Notes: a model not told the origin generated them from the letters alone. A DNA stretch of 64,000 nt from Streptomyces seoulensis (GCF_004328625.1 NZ_CP032229.1:1116001-1180000); one strand, 5' to 3'; numbered from the stretch's first letter, positions 24,843 to 34,098 are shown. A program made the numbers and translations.

Positions 24843-25298
24843 CCCGTCCTCCCGCATCAGGCGGGACCCGGCACCCCGTTCGCCGAAGGCGTCGTCCGGG
24901 TTGGAGAGGACGCAGGTGGCCAGGGAGAGGCAGCCGCAGCCGATGCAGTCGGTGAGGTGGTCGCGCAGCCGGTTGAGCTGGTTGATCCGGTCGTCCAGCT
25001 CGGAGCGCCACGCCTCGGAGAGCCGGGCCCAGTCCGCACGGGTGGGCGTGCGCTCCTCGGGCAGCTCGGCGAGGGCCTCGCGGATGGTGGCGAGCGGGAT
25101 GCCGACCCGCTGGGCGGCGCGTACGAAGGCGACCCGGCGCAGGGTGTCGCGGGTGTAGCGGCGCTGGTTGCCGGAGGTGCGGCGGCTGCTGATCAGGCCC
25201 TTGGACTCGTAGAAGTGCAGGGCGGAGACGGCAGCGCCGCTGCGCGCGGACAACTGGCCTACGGTCAGCTCGTGGATCTTCTCGGGAAGCTGGGGCAC
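24822..25298 (-). CDS. soxR: SoxR redox-sensing transcription factor
   Basis: 158 residues, MerR family. The N-terminal [28 protein letters not shown] and a dimerisation helix are followed by the [2Fe-2S] cluster motif [12 protein letters not shown] (Cys118, 121, 123, 129; CX2CXCX5C). In Streptomyces SoxR senses redox-active secondary metabolites such as actinorhodin rather than superoxide in general, and activates export and oxidoreductase genes, none of which is adjacent here. GTG 25298 gives the conserved [15 protein letters not shown] start. The C-terminal tail after the cluster is variable in the family. Confidence 0.95.
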   Translation of the reverse strand: MPQLPEKIHELTVGQLSARSGAAVSALHFYESKGLISSRRTSGNQRRYTRDTLRRVAFVRAAQRVGIPLATIREALAELPEERTPTRADWARLSEAWRSELDDRINQLNRLRDHLTDCIGCGCLSLATCVLSNPDDAFGERGAGSRLMREDGGARAQP

Positions 25299-25363
25299 CG
25301 TCCCGAGCCTACCGACCCGCCGGGCCGGACGAGCCGTTGACAGGCGCCGCCCACCCCACCATG

Positions 25364-25379
25364 CTAAGCAGTTGCTTAG
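25364..25379. promoter_or_regulatory. TetR-type operator, CTAAGC family, site 1
   Basis: CTAAGCA-GT-TGCTTAG is a perfect palindrome 25 bp upstream of the MaoC start. A related site lies at 26559-26574 before the adjacent TetR gene. Confidence 0.6.
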
Positions 25380-25404
25380 ACTTACGACGCGAGAGGCCGG
25401 GATC

Positions 25405-25866
25405 ATGGCAGAACCGAGGACCTTCCACTCCCCCGACGAGCTGAAGGCGGCCGTGGGCGAGCAGCTCGGCCACACCGACTGGCTGGAGGTCGACCAGAAG
25501 CGGATCGACCTGTTCGCGGAGGCCACCGGCGACCACCAGTGGATTCACGTGGACCCGGAGAAGGCGGCCCAGGGCCCCTTCGGCACCACCATCGCGCACG
25601 GCTACCTCACCCTCTCCCTGCTCCCCCTGTTCGGGCCGCAGCTCATCGCGGTCGAGGGCGTGAAGATGGGCGTCAACTACGGCACCAACAAGGTCCGCTT
25701 CCCGGCCCCGGTGCCGGTCGGCTCCCGGCTGCGCTCCACCGCCGTGATCACGAACGTGGAGGACGTGCCGGGCGGGGTACAGGTATCGGTGGCCTTCACC
25801 GTGGAGCGCGAGGGCGGCGACAAGCCGGTGTGCGTGGCGGAGTCGGTGTCCCGCTACTACTTCTGA
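25405..25866 (+). CDS. MaoC-like (R)-specific enoyl-CoA hydratase
   Basis: 153 residues with the hot-dog fold and hydratase 2 motif: catalytic Asp/His in [18 protein letters not shown] and [15 protein letters not shown]. It hydrates enoyl-CoA to (R)-3-hydroxyacyl-CoA or the reverse. ATG 25405 follows GAGAGG. Its promoter carries a perfect CTAAGCA palindrome, and it faces a TetR gene with a related site, so it is probably derepressed by an acyl-CoA ligand of that TetR. Confidence 0.92.
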   Translation: MAEPRTFHSPDELKAAVGEQLGHTDWLEVDQKRIDLFAEATGDHQWIHVDPEKAAQGPFGTTIAHGYLTLSLLPLFGPQLIAVEGVKMGVNYGTNKVRFPAPVPVGSRLRSTAVITNVEDVPGGVQVSVAFTVEREGGDKPVCVAESVSRYYF

Positions 25867-25888
25867 CCCCGGAACGCGGGCGTCGGGG

Positions 25889-26512
25889 TCAGTGGGCCCC
25901 GACCATCCGCAGGACGAGTCCCGCGTACAGCTCGCCGACCTGCTCGGGGGTGCGCGGGCCGTCGACGTTGAACCAGCGGGCCACGTCGATGCAGAGCGAC
26001 AGGATGGCGAGCGTGGTGCCCTGTATGTCGGGCACCTCGAACTCGCCGGCGGCCACGCCGTCCTCGATGATCCCGCGCACCTCGGCGTCCACCTGGCGGC
26101 GCAGCGCGACGATCTCGGCGCGGGCGTCCGGGCCGAGCGCGTCCAGTTCGTACTGCACGACCCGTGCGGTGGTGCGGCGGCCGGCGTGCCAGCGGACGAA
26201 GGAGCTGACGCCGTCGGCGAGCCGCTCGGCGGCCGTGCCCTCGCCGCGCGCGGCGGTGCGCAGGATGTCCAGCGCCTTGTCGTGACCGATGCGGCTGATC
26301 CGGTGGAGCAGCTCTTCCTTGGTCTTGTAGTGGATGTAGAGCGCGGCGGGGCTCATCCCGGCGCGGCCCGCGATGTCGCGGGTGGTGGTCGCGTGGTAGC
26401 CGCGCTCGGCGAAGGCTTCCACGGCGGCGACGAGCAGCCGCCGGGCCGCGTCCGGGGTCACCTCGGCCCACGCGTCGGCCTCGCCGCCGACCGTCTCCTC
26501 CGCCGTACTCAT
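25889..26512 (-). CDS. TetR regulator, acyl-CoA metabolism type
   Basis: 207 residues. The HTH (LLVAAVEAFAERGYHATTTRDIAGRAGMSPAALYIHYKTKEELL) precedes a long effector domain with SLCIDVARWFNVDGPRTPEQV, a C-terminus common in regulators of fatty acyl-CoA genes. ATG 26512 has GAGGAGGGG seven bases upstream. It is convergent with MaoC. The CTAAGC-type palindromes before both genes suggest it represses MaoC and itself. Confidence 0.88.
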   Translation of the reverse strand: MSTAEETVGGEADAWAEVTPDAARRLLVAAVEAFAERGYHATTTRDIAGRAGMSPAALYIHYKTKEELLHRISRIGHDKALDILRTAARGEGTAAERLADGVSSFVRWHAGRRTTARVVQYELDALGPDARAEIVALRRQVDAEVRGIIEDGVAAGEFEVPDIQGTTLAILSLCIDVARWFNVDGPRTPEQVGELYAGLVLRMVGAH

Positions 26513-26558
26513 CGCTCGCCCCTCCTCGGATGACAGGAGCACCACCATACCGCCGAAG

Positions 26559-26574
26559 GTGAGCGCCCGCTTAG
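26559..26574. promoter_or_regulatory. TetR-type operator, CTAAGC family, site 2
   Basis: GTGAGCG-CC-CGCTTAG, 47 bp upstream of the TetR start, keeps the GCTTAG half of the MaoC site exactly and a degenerate second half. Confidence 0.45.
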
Positions 26575-26882
26575 CGAGACTGCTGCCGGGGGTCGGGGGT
26601 CTTGCGGTAGGGGTCGTGGGCGGTGAGGAGTTCCTCCATGCGGGCCTGGTCGACTCTGCTGACGATCTCGCCGGCCTCCTGTCTGTCCCGGATCACCTTG
26701 GCGAGGGTGAAGGCGGAGGTGACGAGGTACAGCACGGCGATGGCGAGGAAGCCGCGCACCCAGGCGCTGGCCTCCAGCCGGTAGATGCCGATCGCGGTGG
26801 CCGTCATGGCGACGGCGAAGGAGGCGACGGCCTGTCCGTAGAAGGCGCCGGTGGTCTGCTGCTTGACTGGTGTGTCGCTCAT
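26571..26882 (-). CDS. YiaA/YiaB family inner-membrane protein
   Basis: 103 residues with two membrane helices (QAVASFAVAMTATAIGIYRLE and AWVRGFLAIAVLYLVTSAFTLAKVIRDRQE), the YiaA/YiaB arrangement. The function is unknown. ATG 26882 is preferred over an ATG at 26915, giving the polar MSDTPVKQQTTGAFYGQ start. It lies upstream of the TetR gene on the same strand, with the operator at its 3' end. Confidence 0.82.
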   Translation of the reverse strand: MSDTPVKQQTTGAFYGQAVASFAVAMTATAIGIYRLEASAWVRGFLAIAVLYLVTSAFTLAKVIRDRQEAGEIVSRVDQARMEELLTAHDPYRKTPDPRQQSR

Positions 26883-26958
26883 GACACGAGTCTCGGCGGA
26901 CGCGGCGCGCGCCACATCCGCCGAGGTACTCAGTACCCGTACTCAGAACAGCGCGGCC

Positions 26959-28113
26959 TCAGAAAGCCGAAACACCGGTCAGCGCGCGGCCGATCAGCAG
27001 CTTCTGGATCTGGCTCGTGCCCTCGTACAGGGTCATCACCCGGGCGTCGCGCAGCAGCTTGCCCACCGGGTACTCGTCGATGTAGCCGTAACCCCCGAAT
27101 ACCTGAAGGGCGTTGGAGGCGGCGCGCACGGCGGCCTCGGAGGCGAACAGCTTGGCCTTGGAGGACTCGGTGGCGAACGGCTCGTCCCGGTCGATCAGGT
27201 CGGCCACCCGCCAGGTCAGCAGCCGGGCGGCGTCCACGTCCACGGCGATGTCGCTGATCAGCTCCTGCACCAGCTGGTGCTTGGCGATGGAGCTGCCGAA
27301 CTGCTCGCGCTCACCGGCGTATTGAACGGCCGCGTCGAGAGCGGCCTGGGCTATGCCGACGCAGCCCGCGGCGACCGACATCCGGCCCTTGGCGAGCGCG
27401 GACATGGCGACGGAGAAGCCCTTGCCCTCGGCGCCGACCATCGCGGAGGCCGGCACCCGTACGTCCTCCAGCACCAGTTCGGCGGTGGCCTGGCCGCGCA
27501 GGCCGAGCTTGCCGTGGATGGTGCGGCGGGTGAGGCCGGGGGTGTCGGTGGGGACGAGGAAGGCGGAGACGCCCTTGTGGCCGGGGGCGTCGGTGGAGCG
27601 GGCGAAGAGCAGCACCACGTCGGCCCAGGTGCCGTTGGTGATGAACATCTTGGTGCCGCTGAGCACGTAGTCCTCGCCGTCCCGTACGGCCCGCGCGCCG
27701 AGGCTGCCCGCGTCCGAGCCGGTGCCGGGCTCGGTGAGGCCGAAGCAGCCGATCAGCTCGCCGGAGGTCAGCCCCGGCAGCCAGCGCCGCTTCTGATCCT
27801 CGTTCCCCCAGGCCGCGATCGACTTGGCGACCAGCCCGAGGGAGACGGAGACGATCCCGCGCACCGAGGAGTCACCGCGCCCCAGCTCCTCGGTGACCAG
27901 GCAGTACGCAAGATGGTCGCCGCCGGAGCCGCCGTACTCCTCGTCGATGGTCAGCCCCAGGAAGCCGATCTCGCCGAGCTTCTTCACGATGCCCCGGTCG
28001 ACCTCCTCGGCACGGTCCCAGGCGGTGACATGGGGGGCGATCTCGCGCTCCACGAAGTCACGGGCCAGCTGCCGTACGGCCGACTGTTCCTCGCTCAGGC
28101 CCAGGTCCACCAT
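26959..28113 (-). CDS. acyl-CoA dehydrogenase
   Basis: 384 residues, standard length. Motifs: CFGLTEPGTGSDAGS, GTKMFITNGTWADV for FAD/substrate, the catalytic-base region LYEGTSQIQKLLIGR, and QVFGGYGYIDEYPVGKLLRDA. It oxidises an acyl-CoA to trans-2-enoyl-CoA and passes electrons to ETF. The first residues MVDLGLSEEQSAVRQ support ATG 28113. It is divergent from a TetR gene 103 bp away, with an AAAyTAGC palindrome between them, so that TetR is its probable repressor. Confidence 0.93.
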   Translation of the reverse strand: MVDLGLSEEQSAVRQLARDFVEREIAPHVTAWDRAEEVDRGIVKKLGEIGFLGLTIDEEYGGSGGDHLAYCLVTEELGRGDSSVRGIVSVSLGLVAKSIAAWGNEDQKRRWLPGLTSGELIGCFGLTEPGTGSDAGSLGARAVRDGEDYVLSGTKMFITNGTWADVVLLFARSTDAPGHKGVSAFLVPTDTPGLTRRTIHGKLGLRGQATAELVLEDVRVPASAMVGAEGKGFSVAMSALAKGRMSVAAGCVGIAQAALDAAVQYAGEREQFGSSIAKHQLVQELISDIAVDVDAARLLTWRVADLIDRDEPFATESSKAKLFASEAAVRAASNALQVFGGYGYIDEYPVGKLLRDARVMTLYEGTSQIQKLLIGRALTGVSAF

Positions 28114-28171
28114 GCGATCACCCCACACGGCCTCAGCGGGAACCCGTAAGGCCCTTGAAAGACGTACATTT

Positions 28172-28190
28172 AAATTAGCAGTGCTAGTTT
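28172..28190. promoter_or_regulatory. TetR-type operator, AAAyTAGC family, site 1
   Basis: AAATTAGCAGTGCTAGTTT, 9-bp arms with one mismatch around a central G. It lies between the acyl-CoA dehydrogenase and the divergent TetR gene, over the likely -35 of the TetR promoter. It matches the site at 31766-31784 in 15 of 19 bases. Confidence 0.65.
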
Positions 28191-28203
28191 CTGCTCGCAG
28201 CCC

Positions 28204-28209
28204 TACTAT
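28204..28209 (+). promoter_or_regulatory. -10 element of a leaderless promoter (TetR gene)
   Basis: TACTAT ends seven bases before ATG 28217; there is no Shine-Dalgarno. Confidence 0.5.
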
Positions 28210-28216
28210 GTGCGCC

Positions 28217-28858
28217 ATGGCCCGACCGCGCAAGCCCCTCCTCAGCACCGACCGGATCGTGAAGACGGCACGGGCCCTCGTGGACGCGGAGGGCCTCCAG
28301 GCCGTCTCCACCCGGCGGCTCGCCGCCGAACTCGGGGTGAGCGGGCCCTCGCTCTACAACCACTTCCGCACCAAGGACGAGATCCTGGAGGCGGTCGCGG
28401 ACTCGGTGAGCGCGCAGGTCGACCTCACGATGTTCGAGGACGGCCGGGACTGGCGTACCGCGCTGCACGACTGGGCCGTCTCCTACCGGTCCGCGCTGCG
28501 CGACCACCCCAACATCGTCCCGGTCCTCGCACGCGGCCCCGGCCGCCGCCCGGCCGGACTCCGGCTGGCGGACGCGGTGTACGGCGGGATGGTCGACGCG
28601 GGCTGGTCCCCGGCGCAGGCGACCTCGATCGGCGCGCTGATGCGGTACTTCGTCATGGGCTCCGCGCTCAGCTCCTTCGCGGGCGGCTTCGTGGACGACG
28701 CGAGCGCCTACGACCCCGCCGACTATCCCCACCTCGGGCAGGCCCACCTCCTCGCCGAGCAGCAGGAGAAGGTCGACGAGCGGGCCTTCGAGGTCGGGCT
28801 CGCGGCGCTGCTGGCCGGTCTGGAGGGGCAGTACGGTGAGCCGGACCCCCGGCCATGA
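28217..28858 (+). CDS. TetR regulator divergent from acyl-CoA dehydrogenase
   Basis: 213 residues. The HTH is STRRLAAELGVSGPSLYNHFRTKDEIL. The C-terminal half, with RYFVMGSALSSFAGGFVDD, is the TetR_C type seen in regulators of acyl-CoA dehydrogenases. The gene is probably leaderless from TACTAT. The palindrome at 28172-28190 overlaps its promoter, giving self-repression and control of the divergent dehydrogenase. The same palindrome precedes the alcohol dehydrogenase at 30619-31701. Confidence 0.87.
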   Translation: MARPRKPLLSTDRIVKTARALVDAEGLQAVSTRRLAAELGVSGPSLYNHFRTKDEILEAVADSVSAQVDLTMFEDGRDWRTALHDWAVSYRSALRDHPNIVPVLARGPGRRPAGLRLADAVYGGMVDAGWSPAQATSIGALMRYFVMGSALSSFAGGFVDDASAYDPADYPHLGQAHLLAEQQEKVDERAFEVGLAALLAGLEGQYGEPDPRP

Positions 28859-28898
28859 TTCGGTGAGCACCGAAGTGTCCGTGCCGCATGCTGGGCGC

Positions 28899-29612
28899 AT
28901 GACCGCCACGGAACCGTGCGCCACCGCTCTCGCCTCGCTCGCCGCGCTGCTCGCCGACGAGACACGGGCCGGCTGTCTGCTCGCCCTGCTGGACGGGCGC
29001 GCGTGGACCGCCGGGGAACTCGCCCGGCACGTACGGGTCGCGCCCTCGACGCTCACCGGGCATCTGAACCGGCTGGTCGCGGGCGGCCTGCTGGTGACGG
29101 AACGCCAGGGGCGGCACCGCTACGTCCGGCTGGCCGACCCGCGCGCCGCGCAGCTCGTCGAGGATCTGGCCGCGCATCTGCCGCAGGACGTGGTGGTCCA
29201 GGTCCCGCGCACGCTGCGGGAGGTCCGTACCCAGTCCGCGCTGGCGCGCGGGCGGACCTGCTACGACCATCTCGCCGGCCGGCTCGGCATGGCGGTCACC
29301 GACGCGCTGACCTCGCACGGGCTGCTGCGCCAGGACACCGGGTTCGCGCTGACCGACGCGGGGCTGGCCTGGTTCGGGGACGCGGGCATCGCCGTCGACC
29401 GCTCCACCCGGCGCCCGCTGGCCCGCTCCTGCCTGGACTGGACGGAGCGGCGCCCGCATCTCGGGGGCGCGGCGGGCGCGGCGCTGTGCCGGCACGCGCT
29501 GGACGCCGGATGGTGCGCCCGCGTGGGCTCGGGGCGGGCGGTGCGGGTGACGCCCGTGGGGGCGCGTGCGCTGGCGGAGCTGCTGGGCATCGACGAACCG
29601 GCGCTGGTCTGA
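28899..29612 (+). CDS. ArsR-type winged-helix regulator with C-terminal extension
   Basis: 237 residues. An N-terminal ArsR-like HTH (LASLAALLADETRAGCLLALLDGRAWTAGELARHVRVAPSTLTGHLNRLVAGGLL) joins a second domain of about 110 residues with a cysteine-containing segment (RSCLDWTERRPHLGGAAGAALC). Metal binding is possible but no classic ArsR site is seen. This long form typically neighbours transporters, and here it lies 48 bp before an EamA exporter on the same strand, suggesting it controls that gene. Confidence 0.82.
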   Translation: MTATEPCATALASLAALLADETRAGCLLALLDGRAWTAGELARHVRVAPSTLTGHLNRLVAGGLLVTERQGRHRYVRLADPRAAQLVEDLAAHLPQDVVVQVPRTLREVRTQSALARGRTCYDHLAGRLGMAVTDALTSHGLLRQDTGFALTDAGLAWFGDAGIAVDRSTRRPLARSCLDWTERRPHLGGAAGAALCRHALDAGWCARVGSGRAVRVTPVGARALAELLGIDEPALV

Positions 29613-29660
29613 GACCGCCCGCCCTTTCACCTCTTCTCACCGCATCCACCGAGGAGTCCG

Positions 29661-30599
29661 ATGGACCTCAGTCCGCGTCATCGTCTGCTGCCCACGGCCG
29701 CCGCCGTGGTCACCGTGCTGCTGTGGGCGTCCGCCTTCGTGGTGATCCGTACCGCCGGTGACGCCTACTCACCGGGCGCGCTGGCACTCGGCCGCCTGCT
29801 CGCGGGCGGTCTCACCCTGGCCGTGCTGTGCGCGATACGGCGCGAGGGCTGGCCGCCGCGCGGGGCCTGGCCAGGCATCCTGGTGTCCGGGGTGCTCTGG
29901 TTCGGCTTCTACATGGTGGCCCTGAACTGGGGCGAGCAGCGGGTGGACGCGGGCACGGCCGCTCTGGTGGTGAACGTCGGCCCGCTGCTGATCGCCCTGT
30001 TCGCCGCCCGGTTCCTGGGCGACCCGATGCCGCCCCGGCTGCTGGCGGGGATGGCGGTGTCCTTCACCGGCGCGGTGATCGTGGGCCTGTCGATGTCGGC
30101 CGGGGGCGGCGGCTCCTCGGTGCTCGGCGTGGTGGCCTGCCTGCTCGCGGCGGTCGCCTACGCGGCCGGGGTGGTCGCGCAGAAGCCCGCCGTGGCCCGC
30201 GCGAGCGCCCTTCAGGTGACGACGTTCGGCTGCCTGATCGGCGCGGTGGCCTGCCTGCCCTTCACCGGCCGGCTGATCTCGGAGGCGTCCGGCGCCCCGC
30301 TGTCGGCCACGCTGGGCATGGTCTACCTCGGCGTCTTCCCGACCGCGCTGGCCTTCACCGCGTGGGCGTACGCCCTGGCCCGCACCAGCGCGGCCAAGCT
30401 GGGCGCGACGACGTACGCCGTCCCCGCGCTGGTGGTGCTGATGTCCTGGCTGGCGCTGGGCGAGGTGCCGGGACCGGTGATGCTGGGCGGCGGCCTGCTG
30501 TGCCTGGCGGGCGTGGCGGTGGCCCGCTCGCGGGGGCGTACGGCGCCCGCGCAGGTGGCGGACGCGGCGCCCGACCCCGACCCTGACCGGGTGCGCTGA
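29661..30599 (+). CDS. EamA/DMT family exporter
   Basis: 312 residues, ten predicted membrane helices in two EamA repeats (VVTVLLWASAFVVIRTAG at the start and YLGVFPTALAFTAWAYALART in the second half). The C-terminal tail is Asp/Pro-rich. Family members export amino acids, purine derivatives or drugs; the substrate is unknown. ATG 29661 follows GAGGAGTCCG. Co-oriented with the ArsR-type regulator. Confidence 0.88.
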   Translation: MDLSPRHRLLPTAAAVVTVLLWASAFVVIRTAGDAYSPGALALGRLLAGGLTLAVLCAIRREGWPPRGAWPGILVSGVLWFGFYMVALNWGEQRVDAGTAALVVNVGPLLIALFAARFLGDPMPPRLLAGMAVSFTGAVIVGLSMSAGGGGSSVLGVVACLLAAVAYAAGVVAQKPAVARASALQVTTFGCLIGAVACLPFTGRLISEASGAPLSATLGMVYLGVFPTALAFTAWAYALARTSAAKLGATTYAVPALVVLMSWLALGEVPGPVMLGGGLLCLAGVAVARSRGRTAPAQVADAAPDPDPDRVR

Positions 30600-30618
30600 G
30601 CCTCCTGGGGGTGTCCCC

Positions 30619-31701
30619 CTAGAACACCACCAGCGCCCGCCCGCCCCGGCCCGCCAGCATGTCCTCGAAGGCCGCCGGGATGTCCTTCAGGGTGATGTGT
30701 TCGGTGACCAGGGCCGAGAGGTTCAGGCGTCCCTCACGGACGTGGGCGGCGATGGCGGGCAGATCACGGGCGGGGTCGGAGTTGCCGTACACGCAGCCGG
30801 TGAGGGTGCGGCCCCAGTGGAAGATCTCCAGGGCGTTGAAGGTGACCTGCTCGTCCTTGCCGCCGATGCCGACGACCGTGGTGCGGCCGCCCCGGCGGGT
30901 GGACTCCCAGGCGGCGCGGATGCTCCGCGCCCGGCCCGCGCACTCCACGGCGACGTCGACGCCCTGCTTGCCGGTGAGGGCGCGGACGGCGCGCGGGGTC
31001 TGCTCGTCGGCGAGGACGAAGTCGGTGGCGCCGCAGGCGCGGGCCAGCTCCTCCTTGGCCGGCGAGACGTCCACGGCGACGACCTGGGCCGCGCCCGCGA
31101 TCCGGGCCGCCTGGAGGGTGGCGAGCCCGACCCCGCCGACCCCGAACACGGCGACCGTCTCGCCGGGCTGGACCCGCGCCGAGTGGTGGACGGCGCCGTA
31201 CCCGGTGAGGACGGCGCAGCCGAGCAGGGCCGCGTCGGTCAGCGGCACCCCCTCGGGCAGCGGCAGCGCGCAGGCGGCCGGTACGACGGTCTCCTCGGCG
31301 AACGCGCCGACGTTGAGGCCGGGATGGAGTTCGGTGCCGTCGGCGGTACGGGCGTGCACCCGGGCGGCGCCGTCCAGCGCGTGCCCGCACAGCCAGACCT
31401 CGCCCCGCGCGCAGGCCGGACAACCCCCGCAGGCGGGAGCCCAGTTGAGGACGACGGGCGTGCCGGGTACGAGCCCCGCGACCCCCTCCCCCACGGCGGT
31501 CACGGTGCCCGCGCCCTCGTGTCCGAGAACCGCCGGGACCGGCACCCGCATGGTGCCGTCGGACAGCGACAGGTCGGAGTGGCAGACCCCGGCGGCGGCC
31601 AGGCGCACCCGCACCTGACCGGGCCCCGGCTCGGGCAGTTCGATCCCGGTGATCTCCAGCGGGGCCCCGACGGCGGGCAGGACGGCGGCTCGTACGGTCA
31701 T
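30619..31701 (-). CDS. zinc-dependent alcohol dehydrogenase
   Basis: 360 residues, class III-like MDR enzyme. Catalytic zinc ligands lie in GVCHSDLSLSDG and LGHEGAG, the structural zinc site is CGGCPACARGEVWLC, and the Rossmann motif is GVGGVGLATLQAA. It oxidises an alcohol with NAD. ATG 31701 lies downstream of GAGGAG. A TetR-type palindrome nearly identical to that of the acyl-CoA dehydrogenase/TetR pair is 65-83 bp upstream. The enzyme is therefore likely co-regulated with that dehydrogenase, in a short alcohol to acyl-CoA route. Confidence 0.92.
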   Translation of the reverse strand: MTVRAAVLPAVGAPLEITGIELPEPGPGQVRVRLAAAGVCHSDLSLSDGTMRVPVPAVLGHEGAGTVTAVGEGVAGLVPGTPVVLNWAPACGGCPACARGEVWLCGHALDGAARVHARTADGTELHPGLNVGAFAEETVVPAACALPLPEGVPLTDAALLGCAVLTGYGAVHHSARVQPGETVAVFGVGGVGLATLQAARIAGAAQVVAVDVSPAKEELARACGATDFVLADEQTPRAVRALTGKQGVDVAVECAGRARSIRAAWESTRRGGRTTVVGIGGKDEQVTFNALEIFHWGRTLTGCVYGNSDPARDLPAIAAHVREGRLNLSALVTEHITLKDIPAAFEDMLAGRGGRALVVF

Positions 31702-31765
31702 CGCGCGCGGTCTCCTCGGAAGCTGGGGCGACGGTGCCCGGCGGGCGCGTGCCCGCCGGCGCACC

Positions 31766-31784
31766 AAACTAGCGGCGTTAGTTT
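31766..31784. promoter_or_regulatory. TetR-type operator, AAAyTAGC family, site 2
   Basis: AAACTAGCGGCGTTAGTTT, upstream of the alcohol dehydrogenase and overlapping the last codons of the molybdopterin oxidoreductase. It shares 15 of 19 bases with the site at 28172-28190. Confidence 0.65.
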
Positions 31785-34036
31785 TCCGGCGCCAGGGCTG
31801 CCGGGGCGCCGGCGGGGCTCACCCGGACCGGGATGCCGTTGAGGACGGCGTTGCCGGACAGGGGATCGAGGAGGGTGCCGTCGAGGAGCTGGTTGACGTT
31901 GACGCCGGGTTCGCGGCCGGCGTGGGCCTGCCGGGTGCCGGGGCGGTCGTGGCCCCAGCCGTGCGGGAGGCTCACCACGCCGGGCCGGATGGCGTCGGTG
32001 ACCTCGGCGGGCGCGGTCACCTCTCCCCCGGCGCCCTTGATCCGTACCGGTTCGCCGTCGCGCACGCCGAGGCGTTCGGCGTCCTCGGGGTGGAGGTGGA
32101 GGGTGCAGCGGTTGGTGCCGCCGGTGAGGGCGGGCACGTTGTGCAGCCAGCTGTTGTTGGAGCGCAGATGGCGGCGGCCGACGAGGACGAGCCCGGTGGG
32201 CCGCTCGCGCAGGGCCTTCCGCAGCCGGGGCAGATCGGCGGCGAGGGGCGCGGGCAGCAGTTCCACCTTGCCGCTGGGGGTCTTGAGCGGCTGGGGCAGG
32301 CGGGGGCGGAGCGGGCCGAGGTCGATGCCGTGCGGGTTCTCGAGCAGCCGGGCGAGGGTGAGGCCGTCGGGGCGGGCGCCGAAGCCGTCGCCGTAGGGGC
32401 CGAGGCGGAGCATCAGGTCCAGGCGGCGTTCGGGGCCGTCGGCGCCGGTGAGCTGTGCGGCCAGCTCGTGCGGGTCGCGGCCGTGGACCGGGGAGTGGGG
32501 GTCCTGGACAGCTTTGCCGAGGGTCTGGTCGATGACCATGGTGTCGACGGCGTCCGGGTCGGCGCCGTGCATGCCGCTCGCGGCGAGGATCAGCCGGGCG
32601 AGTATCCCGGTCTCGGCCATCCGGCCGGGCTCCAGCGGCACGGCGGGCCGGGTGTAGCGGACCTGGTTGCGGACGGCCAGGGTGTTGAAGGCGAAGTCGT
32701 GGTGCGGGCTCTGCGCGGGCGGCGGCGGGGGCAGGACGACGTGTGCGTGGCGGGAGGTCTCGTTGAGGTAGGGGTCGACGCTGACCATGAAGTCCAGTGA
32801 GCCCAGGGCCTTGTCGAGCCGGTTGCCGTCGGGCGCGGAGAGCACCGGGTTGGCGGCGATCACGATCAGCGCGCGCAGGGGCTCGCCCTCGGGGGTGGCG
32901 GTGTCGATCTCCTCGGCGAGCGCGGAGAGCGGCAACTCGCCCTTGGCCTCGGGCAGTCGCCGTACCCGGGAGTGCCAGCGGCCGAGGGAGAAGCCCCGGC
33001 CGGGGCCCGCCGGGCGGGGGGTGCGGTCGGTGGCGGCCTGGGGGAAGAGGGCGCCGCCAGGGCGGTCGAGGTTGCCGGTGAGGGTGTTCAGGACGTCGAC
33101 CAGCCAGCTCGCCAGGGTGCCGTGCGGGACGGTGCAGCTGCCGATGCGGGCGTAGACGGCGGCGGTGGGGGCGGCGGCGAGTTCGCGGGCGAGGGTGCGG
33201 ATGGTGTCCGCGTCGACGTCACAGGCCCCGGCGACGGCCTCGGGGGTGAAGTCCTTTATCGCTTCGCGGAGTTCGGGCAGTCCGTCGACGTGCGGCGCGA
33301 GGTCCCCGAGGTCGACGAGGCCCTCCTCGAACAGCACGGTGGTCATAGCGGCGAGGAGCAGGGCGTCGGCACCGGGCCGGATGGCGAGGTGCCGGTCGGC
33401 GAGCTTGGCGGTGCGGGTGCGGCGGGGGTCCACCACGGTGAGGCGGCCGCCGCGCGCCTTGAGCGCCTTCAGCTTGCCGGGGAAGTCGGGCGCGGTGCAC
33501 AGACTCCCGTTGGACTCCAGGGGGTTGGCGCCGATCAGCAGGAGGTGGTCGGTGTGGTCGAGGTCGGGCACCGGGATGGCGTTGGCGTCGCCGAACAGCA
33601 GGCCGCTGGAGACGTGCTTGGGCATCTGGTCGACCGTGGAGGCGGTGAACAGGGAGCGGGTGCGGACCGCGCCGAGCAGCACGGTCGGGTAGAGGGCGCC
33701 GGCCATGGTGTGCACGTTGGGGTTGCCGAGGACCACCCCGAGGGCGTCGGCGCCGTACCGCTCCACGACCGGGCGCAGCCCGCGCGCGACGGCGTCGAAC
33801 GCCTCCTCCCAACTGGCCTCGCGCAGCTCGCCGTTCTCCCGGACCAGCGGGGTGCGCAGCCGGTCGGGGTCGGCGTCCAGCGCGCCGAAGGCGGCGCCCT
33901 TGGGGCAGATGAAGCCCTTGCTGAACACGTCGTCCCGGTCACCCCGCGCGGCGGTGACCCGGGTGCCCTCGATGGTGAGGGTCAGCCCGCAGGTGGCCTC
34001 GCACAGGGGGCAGATTCGCAGGGCGGTGCGGGGCAC
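31778..34036 (-). CDS. molybdopterin oxidoreductase, formate dehydrogenase/nitrate reductase fold
   Basis: 752 residues, cytoplasmic (no Tat signal). The N-terminal [4Fe-4S] motif [10 protein letters not shown] plus CPKG is complete. The bis-MGD domains follow ([45 protein letters not shown]), then the C-terminal MopB barrel ([25 protein letters not shown]). Where formate dehydrogenases carry the Cys/Sec metal ligand, the aligned stretch reads [13 protein letters not shown], which has no Cys. The substrate is therefore uncertain and formate should not be assumed. An ATACCGAC-type operator is 63-80 bp upstream. Confidence 0.88.
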   Translation of the reverse strand: MPRTALRICPLCEATCGLTLTIEGTRVTAARGDRDDVFSKGFICPKGAAFGALDADPDRLRTPLVRENGELREASWEEAFDAVARGLRPVVERYGADALGVVLGNPNVHTMAGALYPTVLLGAVRTRSLFTASTVDQMPKHVSSGLLFGDANAIPVPDLDHTDHLLLIGANPLESNGSLCTAPDFPGKLKALKARGGRLTVVDPRRTRTAKLADRHLAIRPGADALLLAAMTTVLFEEGLVDLGDLAPHVDGLPELREAIKDFTPEAVAGACDVDADTIRTLARELAAAPTAAVYARIGSCTVPHGTLASWLVDVLNTLTGNLDRPGGALFPQAATDRTPRPAGPGRGFSLGRWHSRVRRLPEAKGELPLSALAEEIDTATPEGEPLRALIVIAANPVLSAPDGNRLDKALGSLDFMVSVDPYLNETSRHAHVVLPPPPPAQSPHHDFAFNTLAVRNQVRYTRPAVPLEPGRMAETGILARLILAASGMHGADPDAVDTMVIDQTLGKAVQDPHSPVHGRDPHELAAQLTGADGPERRLDLMLRLGPYGDGFGARPDGLTLARLLENPHGIDLGPLRPRLPQPLKTPSGKVELLPAPLAADLPRLRKALRERPTGLVLVGRRHLRSNNSWLHNVPALTGGTNRCTLHLHPEDAERLGVRDGEPVRIKGAGGEVTAPAEVTDAIRPGVVSLPHGWGHDRPGTRQAHAGREPGVNVNQLLDGTLLDPLSGNAVLNGIPVRVSPAGAPAALAPEN

Positions 34037-34098
34037 GGGTCCTCCCGGAGAGTCGGCGGCACTGCCGGACGGGCACGGCCGTACCGGCCCCGGCGAGC

